From SAR202 cluster bacterium Io17-Chloro-G6 (GTDB lineage: Bacteria > Chloroflexota > Dehalococcoidia > UBA3495): DNA of 39,148 nt. This document shows, piece by piece, positions 7,712-15,877 of the stretch. The notes below the pieces were generated by a model that saw nothing but the letters and a program-made list of their open reading frames with translations, did not search any database and had not been told where the DNA came from. Location of the stretch: NCBI GenBank assembly GCA_002816585.1, contig MUCT01000037.1:1-39148 (forward strand), read 5' to 3'. The translations under genes and the position numbers were made by a program. Position 1 is the first letter of the stretch; every line of letters starts with the position of its first letter.

Positions 7712-9130
7712 CTAGCCGAACATGCGGGCGTATTTGCGCACAAACTTCCCCACCGTCCCGCTGAGCAGTTGCTCCACCCTGAGTTTGGACGCCAGTTGTT
7801 GGGAGGCCAGGGAGTATGTGGGGTATACGTGGATCGACTCGGCCATGTGGGACAACTTGAGGCCTTGGTCGAGGGCGAGGACCCATTCTTGGACCATCTC
7901 CCCGGCCCGAGCGGCCACGACGGTCGCACCCAACAGCTTGCCGTTTGGTAGATAGACCACCTTCAAGAAGCCCGGCGAGTCTCCATCCGTGAGCCAGCGG
8001 TCGGTCTGTTCCATGGGCCAGATGGCGGCCTCAACCTTGCCGCCGTACCGCTCCCTGGCTTGAGATTCGGACAGACCGACGTGGGCCACCTCCGGGTCGG
8101 TGAACGTGGCCCAAGGCACACGCTCCAACACCGATTTCTTGTTGAACGGCAGGAAGGCGTTCCGCACGGCCATGAACCCCTGGTAACCGGCATAATGGGT
8201 GAACTGGTACCCGCCGGTGCAATCCCCGGCGGCATAGATGTTTGCCCTACTGGTGCGAAGATACTTATTGACCTGTATTCCGCTAGCGCCGTGGGCAACC
8301 TTGGCTTCATCTAGTCCTAGTCCGTCCACCTTGGGCCGCCGGCCGGCCGCGACCAGTACCGCGTCAGCTTCTGCCTGATCGCCCCCATTGAGAAGCAACC
8401 GGACGCCGTTTGCAGTTTTTTCGACCCGTTTCACGGCCGCGCCGGTCTGGAGGTCCACCCCATCCTCCATCAGGCGCTGGCTGACAACTTCCGCAGCTTC
8501 CGGTTCGTCCTGCAGCATGATGCGGTCCGCGCCCTCCAACACCGTCACGGATGAACCCAGCCGGCAGAAAGCCTGCGCCAGTTCACAGCCGATGGGACCG
8601 CCGCCGATGATCGCCAGCCTGGGCGGCAATTCTTTCAGGTCCCAAACGGTCTCGTAGGTCAAATAATCAATCTCGGCCAAGCCATCGATGGGCGGTACAA
8701 ACGGCCTGGCGCCGGTACAGATCAAAAACCGGCGGGCGCTGATCTCTCGACCGTCCACCGACACCGTCTGCTGGTCGAGAAAACGGGCTTGGGCTCGGAT
8801 GAATTCGATGCCTTCCTCTTTGAGAGTGTCCGGCGATTCGGTTTCGAATATTTCCCGCACCACAGTGTCAACCCGGCCCATCACGGACTTGAAATCGACT
8901 ACCGGTTGGGAACTGGATATCCCAAAGCGCGGGGCATCCTTGATGGCATGGGCGGACTTGGCGGCCCTCAGCAGGGTCTTGCTGGGCACGCAACCGGTCC
9001 AGGTGCAGTCACCTCCCAGGCGGCCCTTCTCCACCAACGCCACAGACAGGTCCAGTTGCCGGGCAAACCGTGCAGCGGTCAGCCCCGCGGACCCCCCACC
9101 AATGATCAGCAAGTCGTAGTCTTTCTTCAA
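7712..9130 (-). CDS. FAD-dependent pyridine nucleotide-disulfide oxidoreductase, MerA-like
   Basis: 472-residue flavoprotein of the dihydrolipoamide dehydrogenase/mercuric reductase family. N-terminal FAD motif GGGSAGLTAA, redox Cys pair GGDCTWTGCVPSK (Cys42 and Cys47), second nucleotide-binding motif IIGGGPIGCELAQAFCRLG, and AAGDCTGG before the dimer domain. In the C-terminal domain the usual HxHPT motif is HVYPTYS, so the catalytic His of lipoamide dehydrogenase is Tyr. There is no C-terminal Cys pair or N-terminal metal-binding domain, so true mercuric reductase is unlikely; this subgroup is often labelled mercuric reductase only by similarity. Start is TTG at 9130, with AGGGAG 6 nt upstream. 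It lies 138 bp behind the amidase at 9269, possibly in the same transcript. Confidence 0.85.
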   Translation of the reverse strand: MKKDYDLLIIGGGSAGLTAARFARQLDLSVALVEKGRLGGDCTWTGCVPSKTLLRAAKSAHAIKDAPRFGISSSQPVVDFKSVMGRVDTVVREIFETESPDTLKEEGIEFIRAQARFLDQQTVSVDGREISARRFLICTGARPFVPPIDGLAEIDYLTYETVWDLKELPPRLAIIGGGPIGCELAQAFCRLGSSVTVLEGADRIMLQDEPEAAEVVSQRLMEDGVDLQTGAAVKRVEKTANGVRLLLNGGDQAEADAVLVAAGRRPKVDGLGLDEAKVAHGASGIQVNKYLRTSRANIYAAGDCTGGYQFTHYAGYQGFMAVRNAFLPFNKKSVLERVPWATFTDPEVAHVGLSESQARERYGGKVEAAIWPMEQTDRWLTDGDSPGFLKVVYLPNGKLLGATVVAARAGEMVQEWVLALDQGLKLSHMAESIHVYPTYSLASQQLASKLRVEQLLSGTVGKFVRKYARMFG

Positions 9131-9268
9131 CGGTGCTCCCTTCCCAAAGCCCCAACCTCTCTAAATCTTAGACAACCGGATAGACGGAACAAGATCGCCG
9201 AAAGAGACGGATTCGACTAAAAAGTTGGATGCCGTCAGTCGGAGGAAGGTTTTCCTGAAAGGCCTGGT

Positions 9269-10627
9269 CTAGCTGTAATTTGGCGGGGAGAGTTGGACAC
9301 CGAGGACCGCTTCGCACCATTTGGCGACCCCCAACAACCGGCCCTCTTCGAAGGGTAGCCCACCGAGCTGCAGAGCCAAAGGCATCCCGTCCTCGCTGAG
9401 TGCCGATGGCAGGGTAACGGTCGGCAGGCCGCTGGTGGTCCAAGGCACCTGGAAAGAGGCGTCGCCGGTGGTGTTCCGGTCCTTGGGAGCCGGGGCTGGC
9501 GTGGCAGGGGTGATTACCACATCCACCTGCTCCACCATCTGGACCATATCCTGCCGGAACTGGCGGCGCAACCGTTGGGCCTGCAGGTACTTGGTGGCCG
9601 GGATTAGCATGCCCATCTCCATGGCGGAACGCACCCGGGGGCCGTAATCCTCGGCCTGGGTGGCGTGGAACTGCTCGTGGAAGGACGCGCACTCCACGTT
9701 CATCACAATGCGCTGCGCGCTGTGGGCTGTCTTGAAGCTCTCCGGGAGACGCAGTTCGACGACCTCAGCCCCGGCGGCGGCAAACTTTTGGACAACATTC
9801 TGGGTGTGAGCCCACACTTCCGGAGTGGAGTTCTCCTCGTAAAATTGGCTCACTATCCCGATGCGGGGCGGCCGGTTGTGTTCGGCCATCTGCTTGATGA
9901 AATCCGGCACGGGCTGGCTGGAGGACCCAGGGTCGTTGGGGTCTTCGCCGGACATCACCTGCAACATCAAGGCAGCGTCCTCCACGGTGCGCACCAAGAT
10001 GCCGACGTGGTCCAGAGACCAACTGACCGGCACAACCCCATAGCGGCTGATACGTCCATAGGTTGCCTTGAGTCCCACGATACCGTTGTAGGCGGCCGGG
10101 CGGCAGGTGGAGCCGCCGGTCTGAGAGCCCAGGGCCGCTCCCACAGTTTTGGTGGCGACGGCGACCGATGAACCACTGCTGGAACCGCCTGGAGTGTGCT
10201 CGAAGTTCCAAGGGTTATAGGTCGGAGACGGGTCCGACGTAGCGAACTCGGTGGTTACCGCTTTGCCAAGGATGATTCCGCCGGCCTCTTTGATTTTGAC
10301 CACTGATGTGGCGTCGAAATCCGGGACGAAATCGGCGTAGACCTTTGACCCCGCCGCGGTCTTCATCCCGGCGGTATAAAAGATGTCCTTCAGTCCCACC
10401 GGCACTCCGTGGAGCAGGCCCAACGACTTTCCCTTCCGGGCTTCTTCCTCCCGTTCTTTGGCGACACTCAGCACCTCTTCCCGGTCGATTGTCACCCAGG
10501 CTTTCAGGTCGTTATCGGTGGCGTCGATGCGGTCCAAGAGAGCCTGGGCCAGGTCTACCGGCGACAGATCCTGCTCCTTGATCTGCTGGGCGGCCTGGGA
10601 CACAGTTAGTTCATACAATTGGGGCAT
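9269..10627 (-). CDS. Amidase (amidase-signature family), paralogue of the 5142 gene
   Basis: 452-residue amidase-signature enzyme. Predicted triad: Lys80 (VGLKDIF), Ser149 (PGGSSSGSS) and Ser173 (SQTGGSTCRPAAYNG), the same numbering as the amidase at 5142, but here with the normal GGS nucleophile loop. No signal peptide. It lies 39 bp downstream of a 62-residue GatC/AtzG-like gene. Small subunits of that type clasp the amidase in GatCAB and in the AtzE-AtzG pair, which suggests this amidase works in a two-protein complex (inference). The substrate is not evident. Confidence 0.88.
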   Translation of the reverse strand: MPQLYELTVSQAAQQIKEQDLSPVDLAQALLDRIDATDNDLKAWVTIDREEVLSVAKEREEEARKGKSLGLLHGVPVGLKDIFYTAGMKTAAGSKVYADFVPDFDATSVVKIKEAGGIILGKAVTTEFATSDPSPTYNPWNFEHTPGGSSSGSSVAVATKTVGAALGSQTGGSTCRPAAYNGIVGLKATYGRISRYGVVPVSWSLDHVGILVRTVEDAALMLQVMSGEDPNDPGSSSQPVPDFIKQMAEHNRPPRIGIVSQFYEENSTPEVWAHTQNVVQKFAAAGAEVVELRLPESFKTAHSAQRIVMNVECASFHEQFHATQAEDYGPRVRSAMEMGMLIPATKYLQAQRLRRQFRQDMVQMVEQVDVVITPATPAPAPKDRNTTGDASFQVPWTTSGLPTVTLPSALSEDGMPLALQLGGLPFEEGRLLGVAKWCEAVLGVQLSPPNYS

Positions 10628-10666
10628 GATTAGACCTCATGAGAATGAATGGATGCTGGTCCAGTC

Positions 10667-10855
10667 CTATTGATAAAAGCCTGGTTCCAGGTCGCGGTTG
10701 GGCGTCACTTGGCCCAGCTCCCAGAGTTGGGAGGCCGTCTGCTGCAGTGACGCCTCCAGTTCAACAGCCCGTTCTTCGCCCCAGAGGCGGGCCGCCTGAG
10801 CGCGAAGCTCGCGTGTGATCTCTTCTACTGAATCATCTGGTTTCATGTTGACCAT
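10667..10855 (-). CDS. Small GatC/AtzG-like protein
   Basis: 62 residues, highly charged and mostly helical by composition (EEITRELRAQAARLWG, then VELEASLQQTASQLWELG), ending in NRDLEPGFYQ. A short helical protein with a proline-containing, aromatic-ended tail directly before an amidase resembles AtzG and GatC, which wrap around their amidase partner. This is an inference from size, tail and context; no strict signature exists. Start ATG at 10855 with GGAGG 6 nt upstream; a second ATG three codons in is possible. The ribosome-binding site, start codon and first codons are the source unit of the 41-bp tandem repeat upstream, an unusual 5' end. Confidence 0.65.
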   Translation of the reverse strand: MVNMKPDDSVEEITRELRAQAARLWGEERAVELEASLQQTASQLWELGQVTPNRDLEPGFYQ

Positions 10856-11043
10856 GGTGGCCTCCGGCGTGAATCATTCGGTTTCATGTTGACCATGGTG
10901 GCCTCCGGCGTGAATCATTCGGTTTCATGTTGACCATGGTGGCCTCCGGCGTGAATCATCCGGTTTCATGTTGACCATGGTGGCCTCCGGCGTGAATCAT
11001 TCGGTTTCATATTGAGTACAGTGGTCTCCCGCCGCCTTTCGTT
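10839..11043 (-). repeat. 41-bp tandem repeat that copies a gene start
   Basis: Four near-identical 41-bp units begin at 10839, 10880, 10921 and 10962. A degenerate fifth begins at 11003. On the minus strand each unit contains GGAGG, then CCACC, then ATGGTCAACATGAAACC: the ribosome-binding site, start codon and first codons of the small gene at 10667-10855. Since 41 is not a multiple of three, each upstream ATG opens a 17-codon frame whose TGA overlaps an ATG of the next unit. Only the last copy leads into the full gene. The rest of the 311-bp intergenic stretch holds the promoter of the divergent gene. Confidence 0.95.
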
Positions 11044-11149
11044 CGGGGATAGGTGACTGGCATTCTAATCAAGCCTAGCTGGCCGGTCAATCGGAGGATT
11101 GGCGGTGACCGAGGCATGTCCAACGGGAAGTGCGCCACGCACGACATGC

Positions 11150-11158
11150 TGTTATAAT
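11150..11158 (+). promoter_or_regulatory. Extended -10 promoter for the SMP-30-like gene
   Basis: TGTTATAAT: TGn followed by a perfect TATAAT, with no clear -35. The transcription start would fall near 11165. That leaves almost no leader for the first possible start codons at 11167 and 11173, and supports the ATG at 11221. Confidence 0.6.
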
Positions 11159-11220
11159 CCCGCCTGTTGAATATGACGCCCAAGTGGCAAGGCTACCTGG
11201 CTTCACCACCGGAGTTTCCG

Positions 11221-12120
11221 ATGCCCGACAACCTCGCCGACATTCTTGAGTCACCCGAACACACCCTTTTGGCCACCGGCCTGGGCAATACCGAAGGACC
11301 TCTCTGGCATCCCGACGGATATCTGACCTTCGTCGACTTGGTGGGTAACCGGCTGCAGCGCTGGGACCAGACCTCTGGGGTGAGTGTCGTTCGCGAAGAC
11401 ACCGGTGAGGGCAACGGTTGCACCTTCGACCGCCAGGGCCGGTTGTTGATGTGCGAAGGCGCGGACCGCCGGCGTCTTACACGCATGGACACCGATGGCA
11501 CGATCACCGTCGTCGCCGACCGGTGGGAGGGTAAGCGGTTCAACAAACCCAACGACGTGGTCTGCCGGTCTGACGGAAGCATCTATTTCACCGACCCGCA
11601 ATTGCGTGTGCCCGAGGCCGACCGCGAGTACGATTTCGCCGGTGTGTTCCGAGTCGCGCCCGACGGTGCGCTCTCCGTGGCCACCGACGGCTGCGAGTAC
11701 CCCAACGGTCTGGCATTCTCTCCGGACGAGTCGGTCCTGTACGTTGCCATCAGCCGGGAGAGCCAGGTCTGCTTTGAAGAGGCAGAGAAGGGTCTAGTTT
11801 GTGAACATCGTAAGATCAGGGCGTTTGACGTCGCGGCGGACGGCACCCTGAGCAACAACCGCATCTTCGCCGGCATGGCCTCTGCCGAGGAGGGCGTGCC
11901 AGACGGAATGAAAGTCGACACTCTGGGCCGGATATTCTGCACGGGCTCCGGCGGAATCTGGGTGTTCGACCCTGATGGCACTCACTTGGGGGTGATCAAG
12001 GGACCGGAGGTCCCCCGGAACATCGCCTTTGGCGGTCCCGATTTCCGCACCGTCTACACCACACCCGGGGTGTCTCTGTACAGCTTCCGGGTCAAGACAC
12101 CGGGCATCCGGCCATACTAG
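11221..12120 (+). CDS. SMP-30/gluconolactonase/LRE-family beta-propeller protein
   Basis: About 299 residues, six-bladed SMP-30-type propeller. Members are Ca- or Zn-dependent lactonases of sugar acids or related esterases. Family motifs in order: NTEGPLWHPDGYLTFVD (the EGP glutamate is a metal ligand), GEGNGCTFDRQGRLLMCE, FNKPNDVVCRSDGSIYFTDP, EYPNGLAFSPDESVLYVA and VPDGMKVDTLGRIFCTG with the metal-ligand Asp. No signal peptide. ATG 11221 is chosen because GGAG lies 6 nt upstream and the promoter at 11150-11158 would give transcripts starting near 11165. TTG 11167 or ATG 11173 would add 16-18 residues but lack a ribosome-binding site. The NHL-repeat gene follows 39 bp later, probably co-transcribed. 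Confidence 0.85.
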   Translation: MPDNLADILESPEHTLLATGLGNTEGPLWHPDGYLTFVDLVGNRLQRWDQTSGVSVVREDTGEGNGCTFDRQGRLLMCEGADRRRLTRMDTDGTITVVADRWEGKRFNKPNDVVCRSDGSIYFTDPQLRVPEADREYDFAGVFRVAPDGALSVATDGCEYPNGLAFSPDESVLYVAISRESQVCFEEAEKGLVCEHRKIRAFDVAADGTLSNNRIFAGMASAEEGVPDGMKVDTLGRIFCTGSGGIWVFDPDGTHLGVIKGPEVPRNIAFGGPDFRTVYTTPGVSLYSFRVKTPGIRPY

Positions 12121-12159
12121 AGTAAATGCGGGTAAAACAAAATCGGCAAGGAGATTGCA

Positions 12160-13077
12160 ATGGCTGCAGTAAGTACGGTAGGCACCGGCAAATACACCTA
12201 TGAAGTGGATGAAGACTGGGCCAAGTTGCCCGACGGCTGGGAGATGCCAGCCGCCGCTGTTTACGGCGACTCCCAGGACCGGGTCTACTGCTTCAACCGC
12301 GACCCGGACCATCCGATCTGCATCTTTGACGGTGACGGCAATTTCTTGTCGTCTTGGGGCGCCGGCCTAATCTCCTTCGCCCACGCCATCTACCTGGACA
12401 AGCAGGACAACGTTTGGCTGGTGGACCGCAACAAGCATCAGGTATTCAAGTACACTAGCGACGGGAAACTCCTGATGACCATCGGCGAAGAGGGCGTGCG
12501 GTCAGACACGGGCGTCGCGCCGGACGATTACAGCTCCACCACCTGGTCCAGCGTGACCCACGGCGGCCCTCCCTTCAACATGCCGGCCGGTATCGCCGTC
12601 AACGACGCTGGTGAGATATTCATCGCCGACGGCTACGCCAATGCCAGGGTCCACAAGTTCACCTCCGATGGAAAGTTGATCAAGTCCTGGGGCGGTCCTG
12701 GGTCTGGCGACGGGCAGTTCAACCTGCCCCACGGCGTGTGGATCGACCGGCAGGGTAGAGTTTTGGTCTCCGACCGGGAGAATGACCGGGTGCAGGTATT
12801 CAATCAGGAGGGCGATTACATCTCCACCTGGCCCAGCAAGCTGATCGGCCCTGCCTTGATGTATGTGGACGACGAAGATATCGCCTACATACCGGAGCAC
12901 AACGGCGGCTTGGTCAGTGTGTTGAACATCGAAGGCGAGAGACTGGCCCAGTGGGGCGATATTAAATACCGTTCCTGCCACGGAATCTGGGTGGACTCCC
13001 ACAAGGACCTTTACGTGGTAACGCCCGGCGACTGGGGAAGGGGCCGCCGCGTGGTGAAATATACCCGCAAGGGATAA
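12160..13077 (+). CDS. NHL-repeat (6-bladed beta-propeller) protein
   Basis: 305 residues made of NHL-type repeats such as ISFAHAIYLDKQDNVWLVDR, FNMPAGIAVNDAGEIFIADG, FNLPHGVWIDRQGRVLVSDR and CHGIWVDSHKDLYVV. This composition matches the six-bladed propellers resembling peptidyl-alpha-hydroxyglycine amidating lyase, often found in Chloroflexota. The lyase activity is not established for bacterial members, so only the fold is called. No signal peptide or lipobox, so cytoplasmic. AAGGAG lies 7 nt before the ATG. Its partner upstream is another propeller, of the SMP-30 type. Confidence 0.85.
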   Translation: MAAVSTVGTGKYTYEVDEDWAKLPDGWEMPAAAVYGDSQDRVYCFNRDPDHPICIFDGDGNFLSSWGAGLISFAHAIYLDKQDNVWLVDRNKHQVFKYTSDGKLLMTIGEEGVRSDTGVAPDDYSSTTWSSVTHGGPPFNMPAGIAVNDAGEIFIADGYANARVHKFTSDGKLIKSWGGPGSGDGQFNLPHGVWIDRQGRVLVSDRENDRVQVFNQEGDYISTWPSKLIGPALMYVDDEDIAYIPEHNGGLVSVLNIEGERLAQWGDIKYRSCHGIWVDSHKDLYVVTPGDWGRGRRVVKYTRKG

Positions 13078-13080
13078 GCG

Positions 13081-13109
13081 TTGTACCCGGAAGTCGGTTT
13101 TGCTATGCT
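13081..13109 (+). promoter_or_regulatory. Promoter for the tRNA-Ala locus
   Basis: TTGTAC (-35, 13081-13086), a 17-bp spacer ending in TGC, then TATGCT (-10, 13104-13109). Both boxes are recognisable and the -10 is of the extended TGn type. Transcription would start near 13116, before both the half tRNA copy and the intact tRNA. Confidence 0.5.
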
Positions 13110-13165
13110 GATATGCGGCGGTCAGTCGGACTGAACTCTGAAAGCTGATTGCCGCAGGCGACCAT

Positions 13166-13195
13166 GGGGCTGTAGCTCATCTGGGAGAGCGCTTC
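13166..13195 (+). pseudogene. 5'-half duplicate of tRNA-Ala
   Basis: Thirty bases identical to the first 30 bases of the tRNA-Ala at 13229: acceptor 5' strand, whole D-arm and start of the anticodon stem. The match stops at the anticodon stem, and the following 33 bases cannot form an anticodon or T arm. It lies in the same orientation exactly 63 bp upstream of the intact copy. It looks like a broken tandem duplication, or the scar of an insertion or excision at the tRNA. Confidence 0.85.
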
Positions 13196-13228
13196 CCTAC
13201 ACGAAACTTCCCAGGGTCACTTATCAGT

Positions 13229-13304
13229 GGGGCTGTAGCTCATCTGGGAGAGCGCTTCAATGGCATTGAAGAGGTACGGGGTTCGAGTCCCCGCAGCTCC
13301 ACCA
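13229..13304 (+). tRNA. tRNA-Ala (anticodon GGC)
   Basis: A full cloverleaf can be drawn. Acceptor GGGGCTG pairs with CAGCTCC and includes the G3-U70 pair that identifies alanine tRNA. The D stem is GCTC/GAGC, the anticodon stem CTTCA/TGAAG with loop ATGGCAT (anticodon GGC), and the T stem CGGGG/CCCCG with TTCGAGT. The discriminator is A (13301) and CCA is encoded (13302-13304). A T-rich tract follows, suitable for termination. Confidence 0.97.
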
Positions 13305-13394
13305 CCCGGTTCGTTTCTTTGTTTTCCTCTTCCACACCGATTTTTCTTTGCTCTTTTCGGCCTATAAGTCGGCCGCCACGTTTCACAACCTCAC

Positions 13395-14636
13395 ATGACT
13401 CCCACGGCGACCAACTCCACGACGTCTCGCCAAGCCCGGACGTTCTCCATCATCGCGGCGGCGTTGTTTCTGAACAACACTGTTGCCCTGATGCTGGGGC
13501 CATTGTTGGTGGACATTGCCGAAGAGTTTGACACCTCGGTGGCGGTAGCCGGTCAGTTGGCGGCGGCAACTTTCGCATCTTGGGCAGTATTCGCACCGTT
13601 GGTCGGCCCTATCTCGGACTCGTTCGGACGTCGCCCTGTGGCTTTGACCGGCCTGCTATTAATGGGGGTCTGCATCCTCGCCGCGGCCTTCGCTCCCAAC
13701 TTCGTTGTCCTGATGGCGCTCCTTATTGGCGCCGGACTGGGCGGAGCGATGATCCCGCCCAATAGCATGGCCGCCATCGCCGACGTCGTTTCTCCTGAAC
13801 GCCGTGGCCAGGCAATTGGGGCGGCCTCAGGAATCATGGCGGCAGCGGCGGTGATCGGCGTCCCCGTGGTCGCGGTCCTGGCCAGCGTCGGCAATTGGCG
13901 GCTGCCCTTCGTCGTATGCGGCGCGCTGCTCCTGGCGACCTTCGCTCTTTCCTGGGTCTGGTATCCCAAAGGGCCAGCGGCCGGGCCGCGATCTTTCTCA
14001 TATTTCAGCCGGTTCAAAGGGCTGGGCTCCATGTCCGTGTTTCGCTTCGGGATGCTAGCTGCCCATTCCCAGCGCATCGCCTTCTATGCCGTGGTCGGCT
14101 ACTTCGCCGCCTATCTCATCGACACCTACGGGATGAGTGTTGGAGAAACCGCGGTCCCGCTAGCCATCGTTGGTTCTGGCGCGGTAGTTGGCAGTCTTTG
14201 GGCCGGTGTCATTGCCAATCACCGGAAGCGGCTCAACCTCGTGACCGGGTTCACTATGGCCGGTGGAATAGCCGCGATCATGATGTTCGCCATCGATCCG
14301 TCCATCTGGGCAACGGTCGCCATCGCTTTCGGAGCAGCCTGTCTCTTGAGCGTAGGTTGGCCGGTGTTCATCACTTTCGCGACCGACGTTGCGGGACAGT
14401 CCAAGGCCACCGCAGTGGGCATGATGGGCGCCAGCAACCGCCTGGGCGGAGTTATGGGAGCATCCGTAGGCGGAGCATTCCTGGCCATCGGTGGGTACAC
14501 GGCGGTGGGTTTTTTCTGCCTGGCGGTCGTGGTGTTTTCCGCGTTCGTGTTGATATTCTTCATGCGGGAGCCGGAGCCAGTGGCTCTGTCGAGCTCCGGC
14601 GCCGAGGACCATGACCCTGGGTCCAAAGCCCCATGA
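13395..14636 (+). CDS. MFS transporter, drug-exporter type (first of pair)
   Basis: 413-residue integral membrane protein of the major facilitator superfamily, with about 12 hydrophobic segments and motif A between helices 2 and 3 (GPISDSFGRRPVALTGLLLM). Composition and the opening LFLNNTVALMLGPLLVDIAE fit the 12-helix DHA1/sugar-efflux group of proton-driven exporters; the substrate is unknown. No strong ribosome-binding site is seen before the ATG. Its last four bases (ATGA, 14633-14636) overlap the start of a second, clearly homologous MFS gene, so the two are translationally coupled and probably arose by tandem duplication. Confidence 0.88.
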   Translation: MTPTATNSTTSRQARTFSIIAAALFLNNTVALMLGPLLVDIAEEFDTSVAVAGQLAAATFASWAVFAPLVGPISDSFGRRPVALTGLLLMGVCILAAAFAPNFVVLMALLIGAGLGGAMIPPNSMAAIADVVSPERRGQAIGAASGIMAAAAVIGVPVVAVLASVGNWRLPFVVCGALLLATFALSWVWYPKGPAAGPRSFSYFSRFKGLGSMSVFRFGMLAAHSQRIAFYAVVGYFAAYLIDTYGMSVGETAVPLAIVGSGAVVGSLWAGVIANHRKRLNLVTGFTMAGGIAAIMMFAIDPSIWATVAIAFGAACLLSVGWPVFITFATDVAGQSKATAVGMMGASNRLGGVMGASVGGAFLAIGGYTAVGFFCLAVVVFSAFVLIFFMREPEPVALSSSGAEDHDPGSKAP

Positions 14637-15808
14637 GCCAAGTCCGATTCCTCGTATCCATTGCGGTCGGACTGTTCACCACAATGACTGCGTCGTTGAT
14701 GTTGGCTCCGTTATTGGTCGCCATTGCCATTGAGTTCGATACCTCCGTGGCGGTCGCCGGACAGCTCGCTACCGCCACTTTTGCGGCGTGGGCCGTGTCC
14801 GCGGTGTCCGTGGGGCCCATGTCCGACTCATTCGGCAGGAAGCCGGTGGCCTTGACCGGACTTTCGTTGCTGTCCATCGGGGTATTGGCATCGGCCTTCG
14901 CGCCCAATCTCGGAACCTTGATGGCCCTGAGGGTGGTGACCGGGATCGGCGGCGGCATGATTCCCCCCAATAGCCTGGCGGCCGTGGCCGATTCCGTGTC
15001 TCCGGCCCGCCGAGCCCAGACGGTAGGCGTGCTGATGGCAATCACCTCCCTGTCTTCGGTGATTAGCGTGACCCTCGTGGCGTTAGGGGCGGATTGGGGA
15101 GGCTGGCGGCTACCCTTCCTGGTTATTGGTTTTCTTTTGGCCGCATGCGCCCTGCTCAACTGGTTCTGGTTCCCCAAAAGCGATGGCGCGGGCATCCGAT
15201 CATTCTCCTTCTTCCCGAGATACCGGACGCTGTTGGCCATCCCCGATTTCCGGTCGGCCCTAGCGGTGAACTTGGCTCAGCGCGTGGCATTCTTCGCGTT
15301 GTTCAGCTACCTGGCTGCCTATCTGATCGACGCCTACGACATGAGTGTGGGTGCGGTTGCGTTGCCCCTGGCCTTTGTGGGCATGGGCACGGCGATCGGC
15401 AGCTACACAGGCGGACCCGTGGCGAACCGGAAGGACCGGATGCCATTGATAGCTGCCTCGGCTGTAGCCGGCGGACTCGCGGCCCTGCTGCTGTTCTCAA
15501 TCGAAGTCCCGGTCTGGGTGGTTGTGGCCATTGCCACAAGCGCTGTGTCACTCCTGAGTGTCGGCTTCCCGGTGTTGCTGACCTTTAGCACACAGATCTC
15601 GGGCGAGTCCCGGGCCACCGGAGTCGGGCTGATGGGTTTCAGCAACCAATCCGGAGGCGTCGGCGGGGCCGCTCTCGGAGGAGTCTTGTTGGCGGCCAGC
15701 GGCTTCCCCGGAGTCGGCTACCTGTGTCTCGGAGCGGTGGCATTTTCGGCCGTGATGATCGCGCTGTTCCTGCGCCAGGGCAGCCCTGAAGTAGTACGCC
15801 AGGCGTAG
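14633..15808 (+). CDS. MFS transporter, drug-exporter type (second of pair)
   Basis: 391-residue major facilitator superfamily protein, homologous to its upstream neighbour over the full length. Both share FDTSVAVAGQLA, motif A (GPMSDSFGRKPVALTGLSLL here) and the MIPPNS segment. Helix count about 12. Its ATG overlaps the stop of the first gene by four bases. Two paralogous half-size exporters coupled in this way could act independently or as a hetero-oligomer; sequence alone does not decide. Substrate unknown. Confidence 0.88.
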   Translation: MSQVRFLVSIAVGLFTTMTASLMLAPLLVAIAIEFDTSVAVAGQLATATFAAWAVSAVSVGPMSDSFGRKPVALTGLSLLSIGVLASAFAPNLGTLMALRVVTGIGGGMIPPNSLAAVADSVSPARRAQTVGVLMAITSLSSVISVTLVALGADWGGWRLPFLVIGFLLAACALLNWFWFPKSDGAGIRSFSFFPRYRTLLAIPDFRSALAVNLAQRVAFFALFSYLAAYLIDAYDMSVGAVALPLAFVGMGTAIGSYTGGPVANRKDRMPLIAASAVAGGLAALLLFSIEVPVWVVVAIATSAVSLLSVGFPVLLTFSTQISGESRATGVGLMGFSNQSGGVGGAALGGVLLAASGFPGVGYLCLGAVAFSAVMIALFLRQGSPEVVRQA

Positions 15809-15877
15809 CAGTGGTATCTCTTGCCCCAGCGGGCAGGGTGCGATAGGATTCCTGTGCCCACTCAGGAGGCGGACCCC

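Noticed and set aside
7712..9130. Mercuric reductase (MerA)
   Set aside because: No C-terminal Cys pair, no N-terminal metal-binding domain and no mer operon context.
10839..11043. Possible CRISPR array
   Set aside because: The 41-bp units are directly adjacent with no spacers, and each copies a gene start; no cas gene is present.
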